From: Acidobacteriaceae bacterium
GTDB taxonomy: Bacteria; Acidobacteriota; Terriglobia; Bryobacterales; Bryobacteraceae
DNA length: 64,000 nucleotides
Assembly (NCBI GenBank): GCA_019240475.1
Contig: JAFAYI010000016.1
Coordinates: 1-64,000, forward strand
Direction: 5' to 3'
The notes beneath the pieces were generated by a model, which saw nothing but the letters and a program-made list of their open reading frames with translations, ran no database searches and was not told where the DNA came from. The translations under genes were made by a program, and so were the position numbers. Below, piece after piece: positions 7,743-15,876 of this stretch. The first letter of the stretch is position 1. The number at the start of each line of letters is the position of its first letter.

Positions 7743-9953
7743 ATGGCATCCAGTTCCAAGGCGTCCCTTGCGAAGGTAGTCGTCGCCACAACAGTCGCGC
7801 TCTCGTTTATCAGCTATTGGCGAGGCGCGGCCATTGTGCTGAGCGATCTGGCCTCGTCCATGTTCTACGCCGGAGGCATAGCAGAGCAGGCTATCGGCAA
7901 ATCGGCAGCCTGGTATGTGCTGGCGGTCATGATCTTCAGCTTCGCGGTGCGCGCGGTCTACACCGAAAGCTGCGGGATGTTTGTGCGCGGCGGCGTATAC
8001 GTCGTTGTACGAGACAGCATGGGCCCATTCGTCGCGCGGCTGTCGGTATCCTCGCTAGTCTTCGATTACATCTTGACCGGACCGATCAGCTGCGTCAGCG
8101 CGGGGCAGTACCTGGGCCGGCTGATCAATGAGCTGTTCGGGTTCGCTCACCAGAAAATGCAGATCGATCCCAACACATTCGCGGCATTTTTCGGCGTAGT
8201 AGTAACACTTTACTTCTGGCGCAGCAATATTCGCGGCATTCACGAATCTAGCAGCGCGGCGCTGCGCATCATGCAAATTACGACGGTGATGGTGGCCGCA
8301 CTGCTCATCTGGTGTCCGCTGACTATCGCGCTCCAAGGCAAATGGCAACTGCCGGCGTCGCCGTCGCCCAGCCACTTGGATTTAGATCGCGAATCTCTTG
8401 GATGGTTCAGCGGAACTTTTTGGCCGACGATTCCTATTGTGGCGGTCATCGTCGCTTTCGGACACTCGCTGCTTTCGATGAGCGGCTTTGAGACGCTCGC
8501 GCAGGTGTATCGAGAAATCGCCTCGCCGAAATTGAAGAATCTAAAGATCACGGGCAATATCGTATGCCTATACGCGATCTTTTCGACGGGCCTGATTACG
8601 TTGTTTGCGGCCATAATCATCCCCGATTCGGAGCGCAAGAATTACGTCGACAACCTGATAGGCGGCTTGGCGATGAACCTTGCCGGTCCTACACTGCTAA
8701 GACTTTGCTTTCACGCTTTCGTAGTGATGGTGGGCGTGTTGATATTGTCGGGGGCCGTTAACACCTCGCTGATCGGAGCCAATGGCGTCCTGAATCGCGT
8801 GGCCGAAGACGGAGTGCTGCTCGAAGAGTTTCGCGCGCCGCATCGCAAGTTCGGCACGACATATCGCATCATCAACCTGATCACGCTTCTTCAGATTCTG
8901 ACGATCGTGCTCAGCCGGGGAGACGTTTATCTGCTGGGCGAAGCGTATGCGTTCGGCGTGGTCTGGAGTTTCGCGCTGAAGGCGCTAGGGGTTCTGGTGC
9001 TGCGGTTCCAACGGGCGGACCAGGAATATAAGGTCCCCTTGAATGTTCGTATAGGGCGGCAAGAGATCCCCGTCGGGCTGGCGGCGACAACGCTGATCCT
9101 GCTTGTGACTGCGATCGTGAACCTCTTTTCGAAAAAGTACGCGACTATTTATGGCGTCGGGTTCACGGTGGGTTTTTTCCTGATCTTTACGATCTCGGAA
9201 CGCGTGAATATTCGTCGCCACCGGGCGCGGCAGCGGCAATCGCTCGAAGAATTCAACTTGGAGCAGCAACCACGGCTGGATGCGGCGGCGGTTCACGCCC
9301 GCCCCGGGTGCGTACTGGTGGCGGTGCGCAATCCGGAGAATATGTCGCACCTTCGGCGCACGCTTCAGCGTACGGATCTGCGCAGAAATGACATCGTGGT
9401 GATGACGGTCCGGCTGCTAGCGCCGGACAGCGAATACGAGCTGAATCAAGATCAACTTTTCGGCGCCGACGAGAAACGTCTGTTCAGCGCGGTGGTCACC
9501 ATGGCGGAAAAGGAAGGCAAGCCGGTGGAGTTGCTGGTGGTTCCTGGCACGGACCCATTCGAGGCCCTGGTGCAGACGGCAACGCAGCTGAAAGTTTCGC
9601 GATTGGTGACAGGCGTATCGCCGCGGATGAGTTCGGCCGAATTGGCTCGTCGGATTGGTTTGGCGTGGGAGAGCTTGGCCGAGCCGAGACATCCGTTCTC
9701 GCTCGAGATCATCACGCCGGACCGGCCTCCGAGCTATGTAAATCTGGGCCCGCACCCACCGCGCCTGTGGCCGGAGGACGTAGCCAAGCTCCACAACCTG
9801 TGGCTGAAGCTCAGCGCGGAGGACGCTATAGGATCGAAACTTCATCATCGTGACGTAGTGGGATTGGCTTTGAGACGGCTGGAGCAGGACCTGGAAGGGT
9901 CGGAGAGAGGCGAGCTGATTCAAAAGTTGAACCAGGAGATGCGCAATGATTAG
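7743..9953 (+). CDS. APC-superfamily amino acid/polyamine permease with UspA-like C-terminal domain
   Basis: This 736-residue protein has about twelve hydrophobic segments in the first 480 residues, including the early GGIAEQAIGKSAAW and FVRGGVYVVVRDS blocks of APC transporters. A cytoplasmic tail of about 250 residues follows. That tail has the alternating strand/helix pattern of a UspA-like domain (GCVLVAVRNPENMSHLRRTL, VELLVVPGTDPFEALVQTA, VSRLVTGVSPRMSSAE) and the final YVNLGPHPPRLWPEDV segment. Ordinary APC permeases are 450-550 residues, so the tail is a real extension. Substrate cannot be assigned. It is monocistronic after tRNA-Thr; the 224 bp upstream (7519-7742) showed no gene or clear promoter. 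The ribosome site is weak. Confidence 0.85.
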   Translation: MASSSKASLAKVVVATTVALSFISYWRGAAIVLSDLASSMFYAGGIAEQAIGKSAAWYVLAVMIFSFAVRAVYTESCGMFVRGGVYVVVRDSMGPFVARLSVSSLVFDYILTGPISCVSAGQYLGRLINELFGFAHQKMQIDPNTFAAFFGVVVTLYFWRSNIRGIHESSSAALRIMQITTVMVAALLIWCPLTIALQGKWQLPASPSPSHLDLDRESLGWFSGTFWPTIPIVAVIVAFGHSLLSMSGFETLAQVYREIASPKLKNLKITGNIVCLYAIFSTGLITLFAAIIIPDSERKNYVDNLIGGLAMNLAGPTLLRLCFHAFVVMVGVLILSGAVNTSLIGANGVLNRVAEDGVLLEEFRAPHRKFGTTYRIINLITLLQILTIVLSRGDVYLLGEAYAFGVVWSFALKALGVLVLRFQRADQEYKVPLNVRIGRQEIPVGLAATTLILLVTAIVNLFSKKYATIYGVGFTVGFFLIFTISERVNIRRHRARQRQSLEEFNLEQQPRLDAAAVHARPGCVLVAVRNPENMSHLRRTLQRTDLRRNDIVVMTVRLLAPDSEYELNQDQLFGADEKRLFSAVVTMAEKEGKPVELLVVPGTDPFEALVQTATQLKVSRLVTGVSPRMSSAELARRIGLAWESLAEPRHPFSLEIITPDRPPSYVNLGPHPPRLWPEDVAKLHNLWLKLSAEDAIGSKLHHRDVVGLALRRLEQDLEGSERGELIQKLNQEMRND

Positions 9954-9994
9954 CCAATGGCGCACAAAGCGGACCCAGCGCCCTTTCTGCCCGG

Positions 9995-10219
9995 TTATCC
10001 TTCGGCGAAGAAGGATTCGACTTCGGCTGAGTTTCTGAAGTCGACTTCGGCAGCATGCAGGAGCTGAGTGGCTTCTTCCTCGCTTTGCGCGGTGGCGATC
10101 AGAATGTCAGCAATCGCATCCACCGCGCAGGCATAGCAGTCTTCGCCGCTCAAGGGCCGGTATTTCTTGGTTGTCTCTTGTCCGCGGCGCTTGCGCTGCT
10201 CAAGTGATGACTTCGCCAT
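9995..10219 (-). CDS. Small protein of unknown function (74 aa)
   Basis: The ATG at 10217-10219 gives a 74-residue protein starting MAKSSLEQRKRRGQ; a TTG further upstream would add 11 residues. It is charged at the N-terminus, then has a helical acidic segment (YACAVDAIADILIATAQSEEEATQLLHAAEVDF). No signal peptide, membrane segment or metal-binding motif is seen. A pair of cysteines (YACAV with DC just before) is present but does not form a recognised motif. It lies convergent with the APC permease with 41 bp between. The family was not recognised; coding potential is moderate from composition and helix periodicity. Confidence 0.55.
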   Translation of the reverse strand: MAKSSLEQRKRRGQETTKKYRPLSGEDCYACAVDAIADILIATAQSEEEATQLLHAAEVDFRNSAEVESFFAEG

Positions 10220-10238
10220 AAATGCACCGCTTCGACTC

Positions 10239-10983
10239 CTACGATACCTCAACCGGCGGTGAACGCCGCGAAAGAATAGTTTCTTCGAGCAGGGCGATCA
10301 GAAAGATTTCAACGAGGTTTGCCCCAAACTCGAAGGGACCCGCCACCTGGGTTCCATGCGGTGAAGTGTAGTCCGAAGCCGGCAGGCAGGGCAAGGGCGG
10401 CAAAATAGGGGAAATTGAGAGCGGCTTGAGCGACGACGCGACTGGAGAAGCAGAATTCATAACCGAGCGCGGGAACGGGACGCACAAACACCCAACATCA
10501 GGCGGCGACACCCGTCACGAACAAGCGGCCTATGAAATTCGAGATTCACTGGGACGTTCCAGATGCCTTTCCAGTACCTGGACAGCACGACGCCGATCAA
10601 GATAGCAGCGACGCAGGCATCCTGGATGGTGAGAGCGTGGGGTTGTCTGACGGGGAACGCCGAGTAGATGACAAGGAGGGCAGCGGCCATCGCTACAAAC
10701 TAGGCGAACCCGAGCCATTTGAAATCTGCCGCCGCGTAGATCAGATGGAGAATACCACAGGGCGATAAGTCAGGGGGCTTTTGCGAGCCGGCCCGCCAGC
10801 AGCTTTGCCGACCGGGAACGCATCTCGGGAAGGCGGGCGCCAGGGCGATGCCAAGAGAGAGCAGAACACAGGAAAATCCCTACCCGATATGTACCGGGAG
10901 GGCATATCGGCGAACATAAGAAAAGCGCCAAGATCGCAAAAGAGTATTCCTCGCGAGCTAAGCGTTGTGGCAAACCGCAGCAA
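10239..10983 (-). pseudogene. Possible decayed membrane-protein gene
   Basis: No intact gene explains this stretch. On the minus strand three short frames in succession each carry protein-like, hydrophobic sequence: SSRGILFCDLGAFLMFADMP near 10900, then AAALLVIYSAFPVRQPHALT and DACVAAILIGVVLSRYWKG near 10600-10690, then a piece with ALALPAGFGLHFTAWNPGG near 10360-10420. Together they read like a membrane protein broken by several frameshifts. I did not recognise the family. Chance hydrophobic frames in G+C-rich DNA are the alternative. Confidence 0.3.
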
Positions 10984-11176
10984 ATCGGCTCCGGCCCGTG
11001 AAGAGGCTGCGGGCGTTATCGGGGCTGCTGGCAGGGGTAGGCCAATCGCTGCGCATTCTTTTCCGGAACAAAGCTTCCAATCTGAAACGCGCGATGGTGC
11101 TCAATTGCACCAAGACAAATCTGAGGGTTGGCGCCCGGTGAAGGACTTGTTGCAGGTTAGCGGCACGCACGCACTG
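10984..11176. other. Non-coding stretch upstream of the flagellar operon
   Basis: I see no gene here. A plus-strand frame is open from 10781 into flgB, but before 11207 its sequence has no family resemblance and no plausible protein composition. It lies in phase with flgB by chance. Confidence 0.5.
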
Positions 11177-11192
11177 TGGCCTTTCAGTTGCT
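11177..11192 (+). promoter_or_regulatory. Sigma-54-like -24/-12 promoter element before flgB
   Basis: TGGCCTTTCAGTTGCT matches the sigma-54 pattern TGGC-N7-TTGCW, with the invariant GG and GC exactly 10 bp apart. It is 14 bp before the flgB start codon. The expected transcription start (about 12 bp after the GC) would leave a leader of only a few bases. Flagellar genes are often sigma-54 dependent in other bacteria, so the location fits. The short leader is the main doubt. Confidence 0.5.
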
Positions 11193-11206
11193 CTGGTTTG
11201 AGCTAT

Positions 11207-11548
11207 ATGCTCGATGCGGTCTCGCAACAGCTTGAAAGATATATGGACCTAGTGGCCGAGCGGCAAAAACTTGTCGCCGCCAATATCGCAAACGCCGATA
11301 CACCGGGTTATCGCACGCGCGACATCGATTTTCAATTCGAATTCGAAAGCGTGGCGGCTGGCGAGAAACCGTCGGTGGTGGAAGTTAAGAATCTGCCTGT
11401 CAAGAACGACGGGAACGACGTAAGTATTGATCGCGAATCGCGATTGCTCTCCGAAAACGATCTGCGGTTCCGACTTGCTGCGGCATTCTTGAAGGGAAAC
11501 TTTGCGCAAATAAAAAGCGCCATTGAGGGCGCAGGAGACAAATCGTGA
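11207..11548 (+). CDS. flgB: Flagellar basal-body rod protein FlgB
   Basis: This 113-residue proximal rod protein carries the signature AANIANADTPGYRTRDIDF near residues 24-42. The ATG at 11207 places that signature the same distance from the N-terminus as in enterobacterial FlgB. A downstream ATG at 11243 with a GAAAG-like ribosome site is an alternative that would shorten the N-terminal helix. FlgB assembles with FlgC, FlgF, FlgG and FliE in the periplasm as the drive-shaft and is exported by the flagellar type III system. The stop overlaps the flgC start by 4 bp (GTGA). First gene of an eight-gene flagellar operon. Confidence 0.92.
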   Translation: MLDAVSQQLERYMDLVAERQKLVAANIANADTPGYRTRDIDFQFEFESVAAGEKPSVVEVKNLPVKNDGNDVSIDRESRLLSENDLRFRLAAAFLKGNFAQIKSAIEGAGDKS

Positions 11549-11982
11549 GCCTTTTTTCTTCAATTGCCGTGAGCGCGTCAGGAATGGCTGCGGAGCGTAC
11601 GCGAGCTGAACTGCTAGTGGAAAACATGGCCAACTCGGAGACGACGCGCACCCCGGATGGAGGCCCTTACCGGCGGAAAGACGCTGTTTTCTCCAGCCAA
11701 CAAGTGACGACGCCGTTTTCAGCTATGTTTCAAACCGAAATGGACGCTACGGCAACCGGCGTCGCTGTGTCGGATATCGTCATCGATCAGCGAGATCCCG
11801 AGAAGCGTTACATGCCCGGGCATCCGGATGCGGACAAAGACGGATACGTTTCGCTCCCCCGCATAAATCCCGAAGAAGACATGGTGGATCTGGTTGATAC
11901 CAGCAGAAACTACGAAGCGAATGTGTCGGCCATATCCGCGGTTAAGGACATGATCCAGCGTTCCATCGATTTGTTGAGTTGA
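11545..11982 (+). CDS. flgC: Flagellar basal-body rod protein FlgC
   Basis: This 145-residue rod protein starts with GTG at 11545 inside the flgB stop. It shows the N-terminal rod motif (SGMAAERTRAELLVENMANSETTRTPDGGPYRRKD) and the C-terminal FlgC signature (VSLPRINPEEDMVDLVDTSR, then YEANVSAISAVKDM). Both termini form the alpha-helices that pack the rod. Length fits the family. It is co-transcribed with flgB and fliE; 105 bp separate it from fliE. Confidence 0.94.
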   Translation: MSLFSSIAVSASGMAAERTRAELLVENMANSETTRTPDGGPYRRKDAVFSSQQVTTPFSAMFQTEMDATATGVAVSDIVIDQRDPEKRYMPGHPDADKDGYVSLPRINPEEDMVDLVDTSRNYEANVSAISAVKDMIQRSIDLLS

Positions 11983-12087
11983 GGAGCGGATTGAGAGAAT
12001 TACAAACTGCTGATGACCAACTTATAGGCTTAGTGCGCCCCTGAGCAACGCAAGTGACCCAGAACTATAAATGAAAGAAGGCAAGAC

Positions 12088-12396
12088 TTGGCACCGATCG
12101 TACCTGTCCAGCTCGCAAACCCGGCAGTAATTCAACCTGCAACGTCACCATTGACCTCCTCCAATCCGCAGTCCGGGTCGGTCTTCCAAGGAATGTTCAG
12201 TGACGCTGTGAATACAGTGGAGAATTTTCAATCGCAAGCCGGAAAGGCAATCCAAGACTTCCTTTCAGGGGCTAGCGAGGACGTGCATACCCCGGTAATT
12301 GCGGCCCAACAGGCAAACTTGTCTTTTCAGCTTTTTATGCAAGTCCGCAACAAAGTAGTTTCAGCTTACCAGTCGATTATGGGCATGCAGCTTTGA
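12088..12396 (+). CDS. fliE: Flagellar hook-basal body complex protein FliE
   Basis: This 102-residue protein begins at TTG 12088, preceded at the proper distance by an AGAAGG ribosome site; no in-frame ATG exists near the N-terminus. The family C-terminus is clear: PVIAAQQANLSFQLFMQVRNKVVSAYQSIMGMQL, with the conserved SFQL and RNK..AYQ.IM.M.. blocks. FliE links the MS ring to the proximal rod. The N-terminal half is low complexity, as usual. It lies between flgC and fliF in the standard order. Confidence 0.93.
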   Translation: MAPIVPVQLANPAVIQPATSPLTSSNPQSGSVFQGMFSDAVNTVENFQSQAGKAIQDFLSGASEDVHTPVIAAQQANLSFQLFMQVRNKVVSAYQSIMGMQL

Positions 12397-12463
12397 CCGC
12401 ATAGTCGATAACCTGAGCCATTTGAAAAGGAAATCGTCTCTGAGATCAGTGTGAGCCGCAGGC

Positions 12464-14116
12464 ATGGAGCAACTACGAAAATTCGTCGATAGTCTGAGTA
12501 TTCGCCAGCGGCTCACCGTCCTCGCATCGGCCATTTTGGTGGTTCTTGCACTAGTTGCCCTTATCCACTGGGGCCGCGAGAGGGATTATAAGCCGCTCTA
12601 TTCGAACCTCTCGGCGGAGGACGCAGGCGCGGTGCTGGCCAAACTCCGCGAGAGTGGTACTGAGTATCGCGTGCGCGATGCCGATTCGACCATTCTGGTC
12701 CCTTCCGAGCGCATCGCGGAGCTTCGCCTTCAAATGGCCACGTCGGGAATTCCAAAGACCGGGCGGATCGGATATGAACTCTTCGACAAAACGAATCTCG
12801 GCATAACAGATTTCACCGAACAGGTGAATTATCACCGCGCGATCGAAGGCGAATTGGAACGCTCAGTGATGGCGATCTCGGGAGTGGAGCAGGCGCGCGT
12901 CCATGTCACTTTTCCAAAAGACTCGGCATTCACAGAAGACCGGCAACCGGCCAAAGCAAGCGTGATGGTGAAACTAAAACCCGGGTTAAAGCTTTCACAA
13001 TCGAACGCTGTCGCGATTACGCAGCTTGTTTCGAGCGCGGTGGAGGGTCTCGGGCCGGAGGCGGTTTCCGTCATGGACATGCACGCAAACCTGCTGCTGC
13101 GTCCCAAGAAACCGGGCGATGGAAGCGAGCCCTCGGAGGATCTGCTGCAGTACAGGAGCGCCATGGAACACGAAACGCTCGCCAAGATCAATTCGGTACT
13201 CGATCCTCTGCTCGGCTCGGACAAGTATCGGGCCAGCGTGGATATGGATTGCGACCTGACGAGTGGGGAACAAAGCGAGGAGCTATTTGATCCGTCGCAC
13301 TCGGTGATTACGACATCGCAGCGCAGCGAGGAAGGATCCTTAGCGCGCGAGAGCTCGGGAGTACCAGGCACGCAATCCAATCTGCCCCGGCCAGTTCCGA
13401 GACCAGCGGGGCAGACCGGCGGCGTGGCGCGACGGAGCGAAAACATGGCTTATGAAACAAGCCGGACGGTACGCCGGCTGAAGCTCCCTCAAGGTATCTT
13501 GCGCCGCATGTCCATCTCAGTGCTCGTGGATCAGAATGTCCGGTGGGAGATAACGGGTAAAGGCACAGCAGCCCACATGCAGCGCGTTATTGAAGCGCCC
13601 TCGGCCGAACGCATGAAGGCTATTCAATCCGTTGTTGCCGCGGCCACCGGCTACAACTCCGCGCGAGGCGATCAGCTAACGGTTGAGACTCTCCCATTCG
13701 AAGCCACCCTGACCGCCGAACCACCGGCCTCATTGTCGCCGTCAGGCCAGAGCCGGCCGAAGCCCACGCCGAAGATTCCGGCCTATGCGATCGCGGGTAT
13801 TGTGGCCGGGATTCTAGCACTGGGTGTTATCGCATTCTTTTTCTATCGTAGACGTCGAAAGGCTCCGATCCAAGCCGCGAGTATCGCTCCTGGAATTGCC
13901 GCGGCCTCATCGGCGAGGCAAGCGCTTACGGAGCTTGAACCAAATATCGCCCCCGAGACATCGCTCGGGCCGCCGGGGGACGTATTCAGACTCGCTCCAA
14001 TCATGACAACAAAATCCCAAGTTTTAACCAAACAGGTCGGCGAGGAGGCAAACAAGGATCCCGCAGCGCTTGCGAGAGTTCTTCGCAGTTGGCTGAATGA
14101 GAGCGCAAAGGGGTAA
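12464..14116 (+). CDS. fliF: Flagellar MS-ring protein FliF
   Basis: This 550-residue inner-membrane protein has a first transmembrane segment at about residues 20-40 and two ring-building (YscJ-like) domains (YKPLYSNLSAEDAGAVLAKL, then TDFTEQVNYHRAIEGELERS and VEQARVHVTFPK). A variable low-complexity linker (about 265-330), a second membrane helix (IPAYAIAGIVAGILALGVIA, about 445-465) and a basic stop-transfer YRRRRK follow. The C-terminal tail (DPAALARVLRSWLNE) is the FliG-binding segment. It forms the base on which rotor and export gate assemble. It is followed 15 bp later by its partner gene fliG. Confidence 0.95.
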   Translation: MEQLRKFVDSLSIRQRLTVLASAILVVLALVALIHWGRERDYKPLYSNLSAEDAGAVLAKLRESGTEYRVRDADSTILVPSERIAELRLQMATSGIPKTGRIGYELFDKTNLGITDFTEQVNYHRAIEGELERSVMAISGVEQARVHVTFPKDSAFTEDRQPAKASVMVKLKPGLKLSQSNAVAITQLVSSAVEGLGPEAVSVMDMHANLLLRPKKPGDGSEPSEDLLQYRSAMEHETLAKINSVLDPLLGSDKYRASVDMDCDLTSGEQSEELFDPSHSVITTSQRSEEGSLARESSGVPGTQSNLPRPVPRPAGQTGGVARRSENMAYETSRTVRRLKLPQGILRRMSISVLVDQNVRWEITGKGTAAHMQRVIEAPSAERMKAIQSVVAAATGYNSARGDQLTVETLPFEATLTAEPPASLSPSGQSRPKPTPKIPAYAIAGIVAGILALGVIAFFFYRRRRKAPIQAASIAPGIAAASSARQALTELEPNIAPETSLGPPGDVFRLAPIMTTKSQVLTKQVGEEANKDPAALARVLRSWLNESAKG

Positions 14117-14131
14117 TCGGGACACAGTCGT

Positions 14132-15190
14132 ATGAGTATGTCCGTAACACCTTCAGGACCGTCGGCCGCCGCAGCGCGGATTATTCCGCAGTTGAGCGGC
14201 GCTCAAAAAGCTGCCATCCTCATGGTGATTCTGGGTGAGGAGACGAGCGCCGTTCTGTTCCGGCAACTCGACGACGAAGAGGTCCAACGTATCGGGCGAG
14301 AAATAGCGGCAATCCCGTCCATAACAAGCGAGATTGCCGAGGAGGTTCTCGCCGAGTTCTACCAAATGATTGTCGCGCAGGATTACATTCTGAAAGGCGG
14401 TCTGGAATACGCGCGAAAAGTGTTGGAGAGTGCATTCGGAGCAGATCGCGCCAAGCGGCTCCTTGATCGTCTGAGTCTTTCGTTATCGACGGACTCAAGC
14501 CATTTCGACGCACTGCAACGGGCCGACCCTCAACAGCTTGCGACTTTTATTCACAACGAACACCCACAAACCGTCGCGCTGGTGCTGTCGCACCTCGGGG
14601 GGGCGCAGGCTGCGCGTCTACTTCGGTCGCTTCCAGCGGAGATGCGGGCCGAGGTCGCAGTGCGAATGGCGAGTCTCGACCAAATCTCCCCGGAAATCAT
14701 TGCGCGAATATCGGCGATCGTAGGACAGAAGCTTAAGGCTGTCGGAGATTTGAACCGGCAGGACTATGGCGGGGTGCGAGCGTTGGCCGAAGTCTTCAAC
14801 CGTCTTGAGCAGGGCGAGAGCAAAGAAATCCTGGAGACAATTGAGAATTCAAATCCAGCGCTGGTGGAGACCATCCGTCACTTCATGTTCGTCTTCGAAG
14901 ACCTTCTGAAGGTGGATTCGGTGGGAATGCGGGAGTTGCTCGCGCGAGTTGATCGCAAGGTACTTACCATCGCGCTGAAAGGCACAAGCGAGAGGTTGAA
15001 GAATCATTTCCTGCAGGTCATGTCCCAGCGCGGGGCGGAAATGTTGCTCGAAGATATGGAGGCTTTGGGATCGGTAAAGATGCGAGAGGTAGAGGCTGCG
15101 CAGCAGCAGATTGTAGCCGCAGTCCGGCTCTTGGAATCCGAAGGAGTGGTCAACCTAAAGGACTCCGGGGCTGAGCAGTACGTCAGCTAA
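14132..15190 (+). CDS. fliG: Flagellar motor switch protein FliG
   Basis: This 352-residue rotor protein has an N-terminal FliF-binding domain (LSGAQKAAILMVILGEE), a middle domain with the EHPQTVALVLSHL (EHPQ) FliM-contact motif, and the C-terminal torque domain (about 240-335) with charged residues facing the stator (FVFEDLLKVDSVGMRELLARVD, LKNHFLQVMSQRGAE). Length is typical. It forms the cytoplasmic C-ring with FliM and FliN, whose genes are not in this window. An AAAGGGG-like stretch ends fliF upstream of its ATG. Confidence 0.95.
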   Translation: MSMSVTPSGPSAAAARIIPQLSGAQKAAILMVILGEETSAVLFRQLDDEEVQRIGREIAAIPSITSEIAEEVLAEFYQMIVAQDYILKGGLEYARKVLESAFGADRAKRLLDRLSLSLSTDSSHFDALQRADPQQLATFIHNEHPQTVALVLSHLGGAQAARLLRSLPAEMRAEVAVRMASLDQISPEIIARISAIVGQKLKAVGDLNRQDYGGVRALAEVFNRLEQGESKEILETIENSNPALVETIRHFMFVFEDLLKVDSVGMRELLARVDRKVLTIALKGTSERLKNHFLQVMSQRGAEMLLEDMEALGSVKMREVEAAQQQIVAAVRLLESEGVVNLKDSGAEQYVS

Positions 15191-15198
15191 TACCTTAT

Positions 15199-15873
15199 AT
15201 GTTGGCCAAGGTCATTCGCCGTCCCGCTGAGCCACTCACTCCCATCGAGTGGCCGCCCGCTGGCGGGCGCGCGGAAGGCAAACCAGCAATCGAGAGCGAG
15301 CCGGCCGAACTTGCGCAATTGAAATCCGAGGTGGCCTCGCTACAGGCAAAATTGCAGTCTTCGCGAGCGGACGTCGAACGCCGCATTGAAGAAGCACTGG
15401 CCTCAGGCCGCCGCGATGGAGACGAATCGGCTCGACAGCATTTCGAAAGGCAACTTGACAGCGAACGTTCCAAGCTGCGGGAAATGATGCGGGATGTCGC
15501 TGCAGCCGGCCCAAAACTGCGCAGAGAAACCGAGGAAGACCTGGTTCGCCTGTCAGTTGCGATTTCCCGGCGCATACTTCACCGTGAGCTTACGGTCGAT
15601 CCGGAAGCTTTGTCGGGCTTGGTAAAGGCCGCTTTTGACCGCCTGGATCAGCGCGAAATACATCAAGTTCGCACCGATCCGCAAAGTGTCACGACTGTAC
15701 GCAAACTCGTGGAGGGCTTGGATCTGCCGCGTGCGGTTAAAGTGATTTCCGACGCCGCTCTAGGTGGGGGGTCCCTGCTCATCGAAACAACCCGTGGGCA
15801 GCTTGATGCGTCTATCGAGACACAGCTCAATGAAATTCAGCGCGGGTTCATTGATATCGTTCGCCACTCTTGA
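15199..15873 (+). CDS. fliH: Flagellar export apparatus stator FliH
   Basis: This 224-residue protein sits between fliG and fliI, the standard place for fliH. It has a proline-rich N-terminus, a long coiled-coil region (about residues 30-115, rich in E, R, Q, A) and a C-terminal V/A-type ATPase subunit-E-like domain (LVRLSVAISRRILHRELTVDPE, VRTDPQSV, LGGGSLLIETTRGQLDASIETQL). FliH dimers regulate the ATPase FliI and dock it at the export gate. Sequence conservation in the family is low, so the call rests on position plus the C-terminal LGGG-x-IE-x..G.LDAS signature. Confidence 0.9.
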   Translation: MLAKVIRRPAEPLTPIEWPPAGGRAEGKPAIESEPAELAQLKSEVASLQAKLQSSRADVERRIEEALASGRRDGDESARQHFERQLDSERSKLREMMRDVAAAGPKLRRETEEDLVRLSVAISRRILHRELTVDPEALSGLVKAAFDRLDQREIHQVRTDPQSVTTVRKLVEGLDLPRAVKVISDAALGGGSLLIETTRGQLDASIETQLNEIQRGFIDIVRHS

Positions 15874-15876
15874 GAG

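Noticed and set aside
10781..11206. Upstream extension of flgB to a 255-residue protein
   Set aside because: Only the part from 11207 matches FlgB and has the normal length; the extension has no family-like sequence and a promoter-like element lies inside it.
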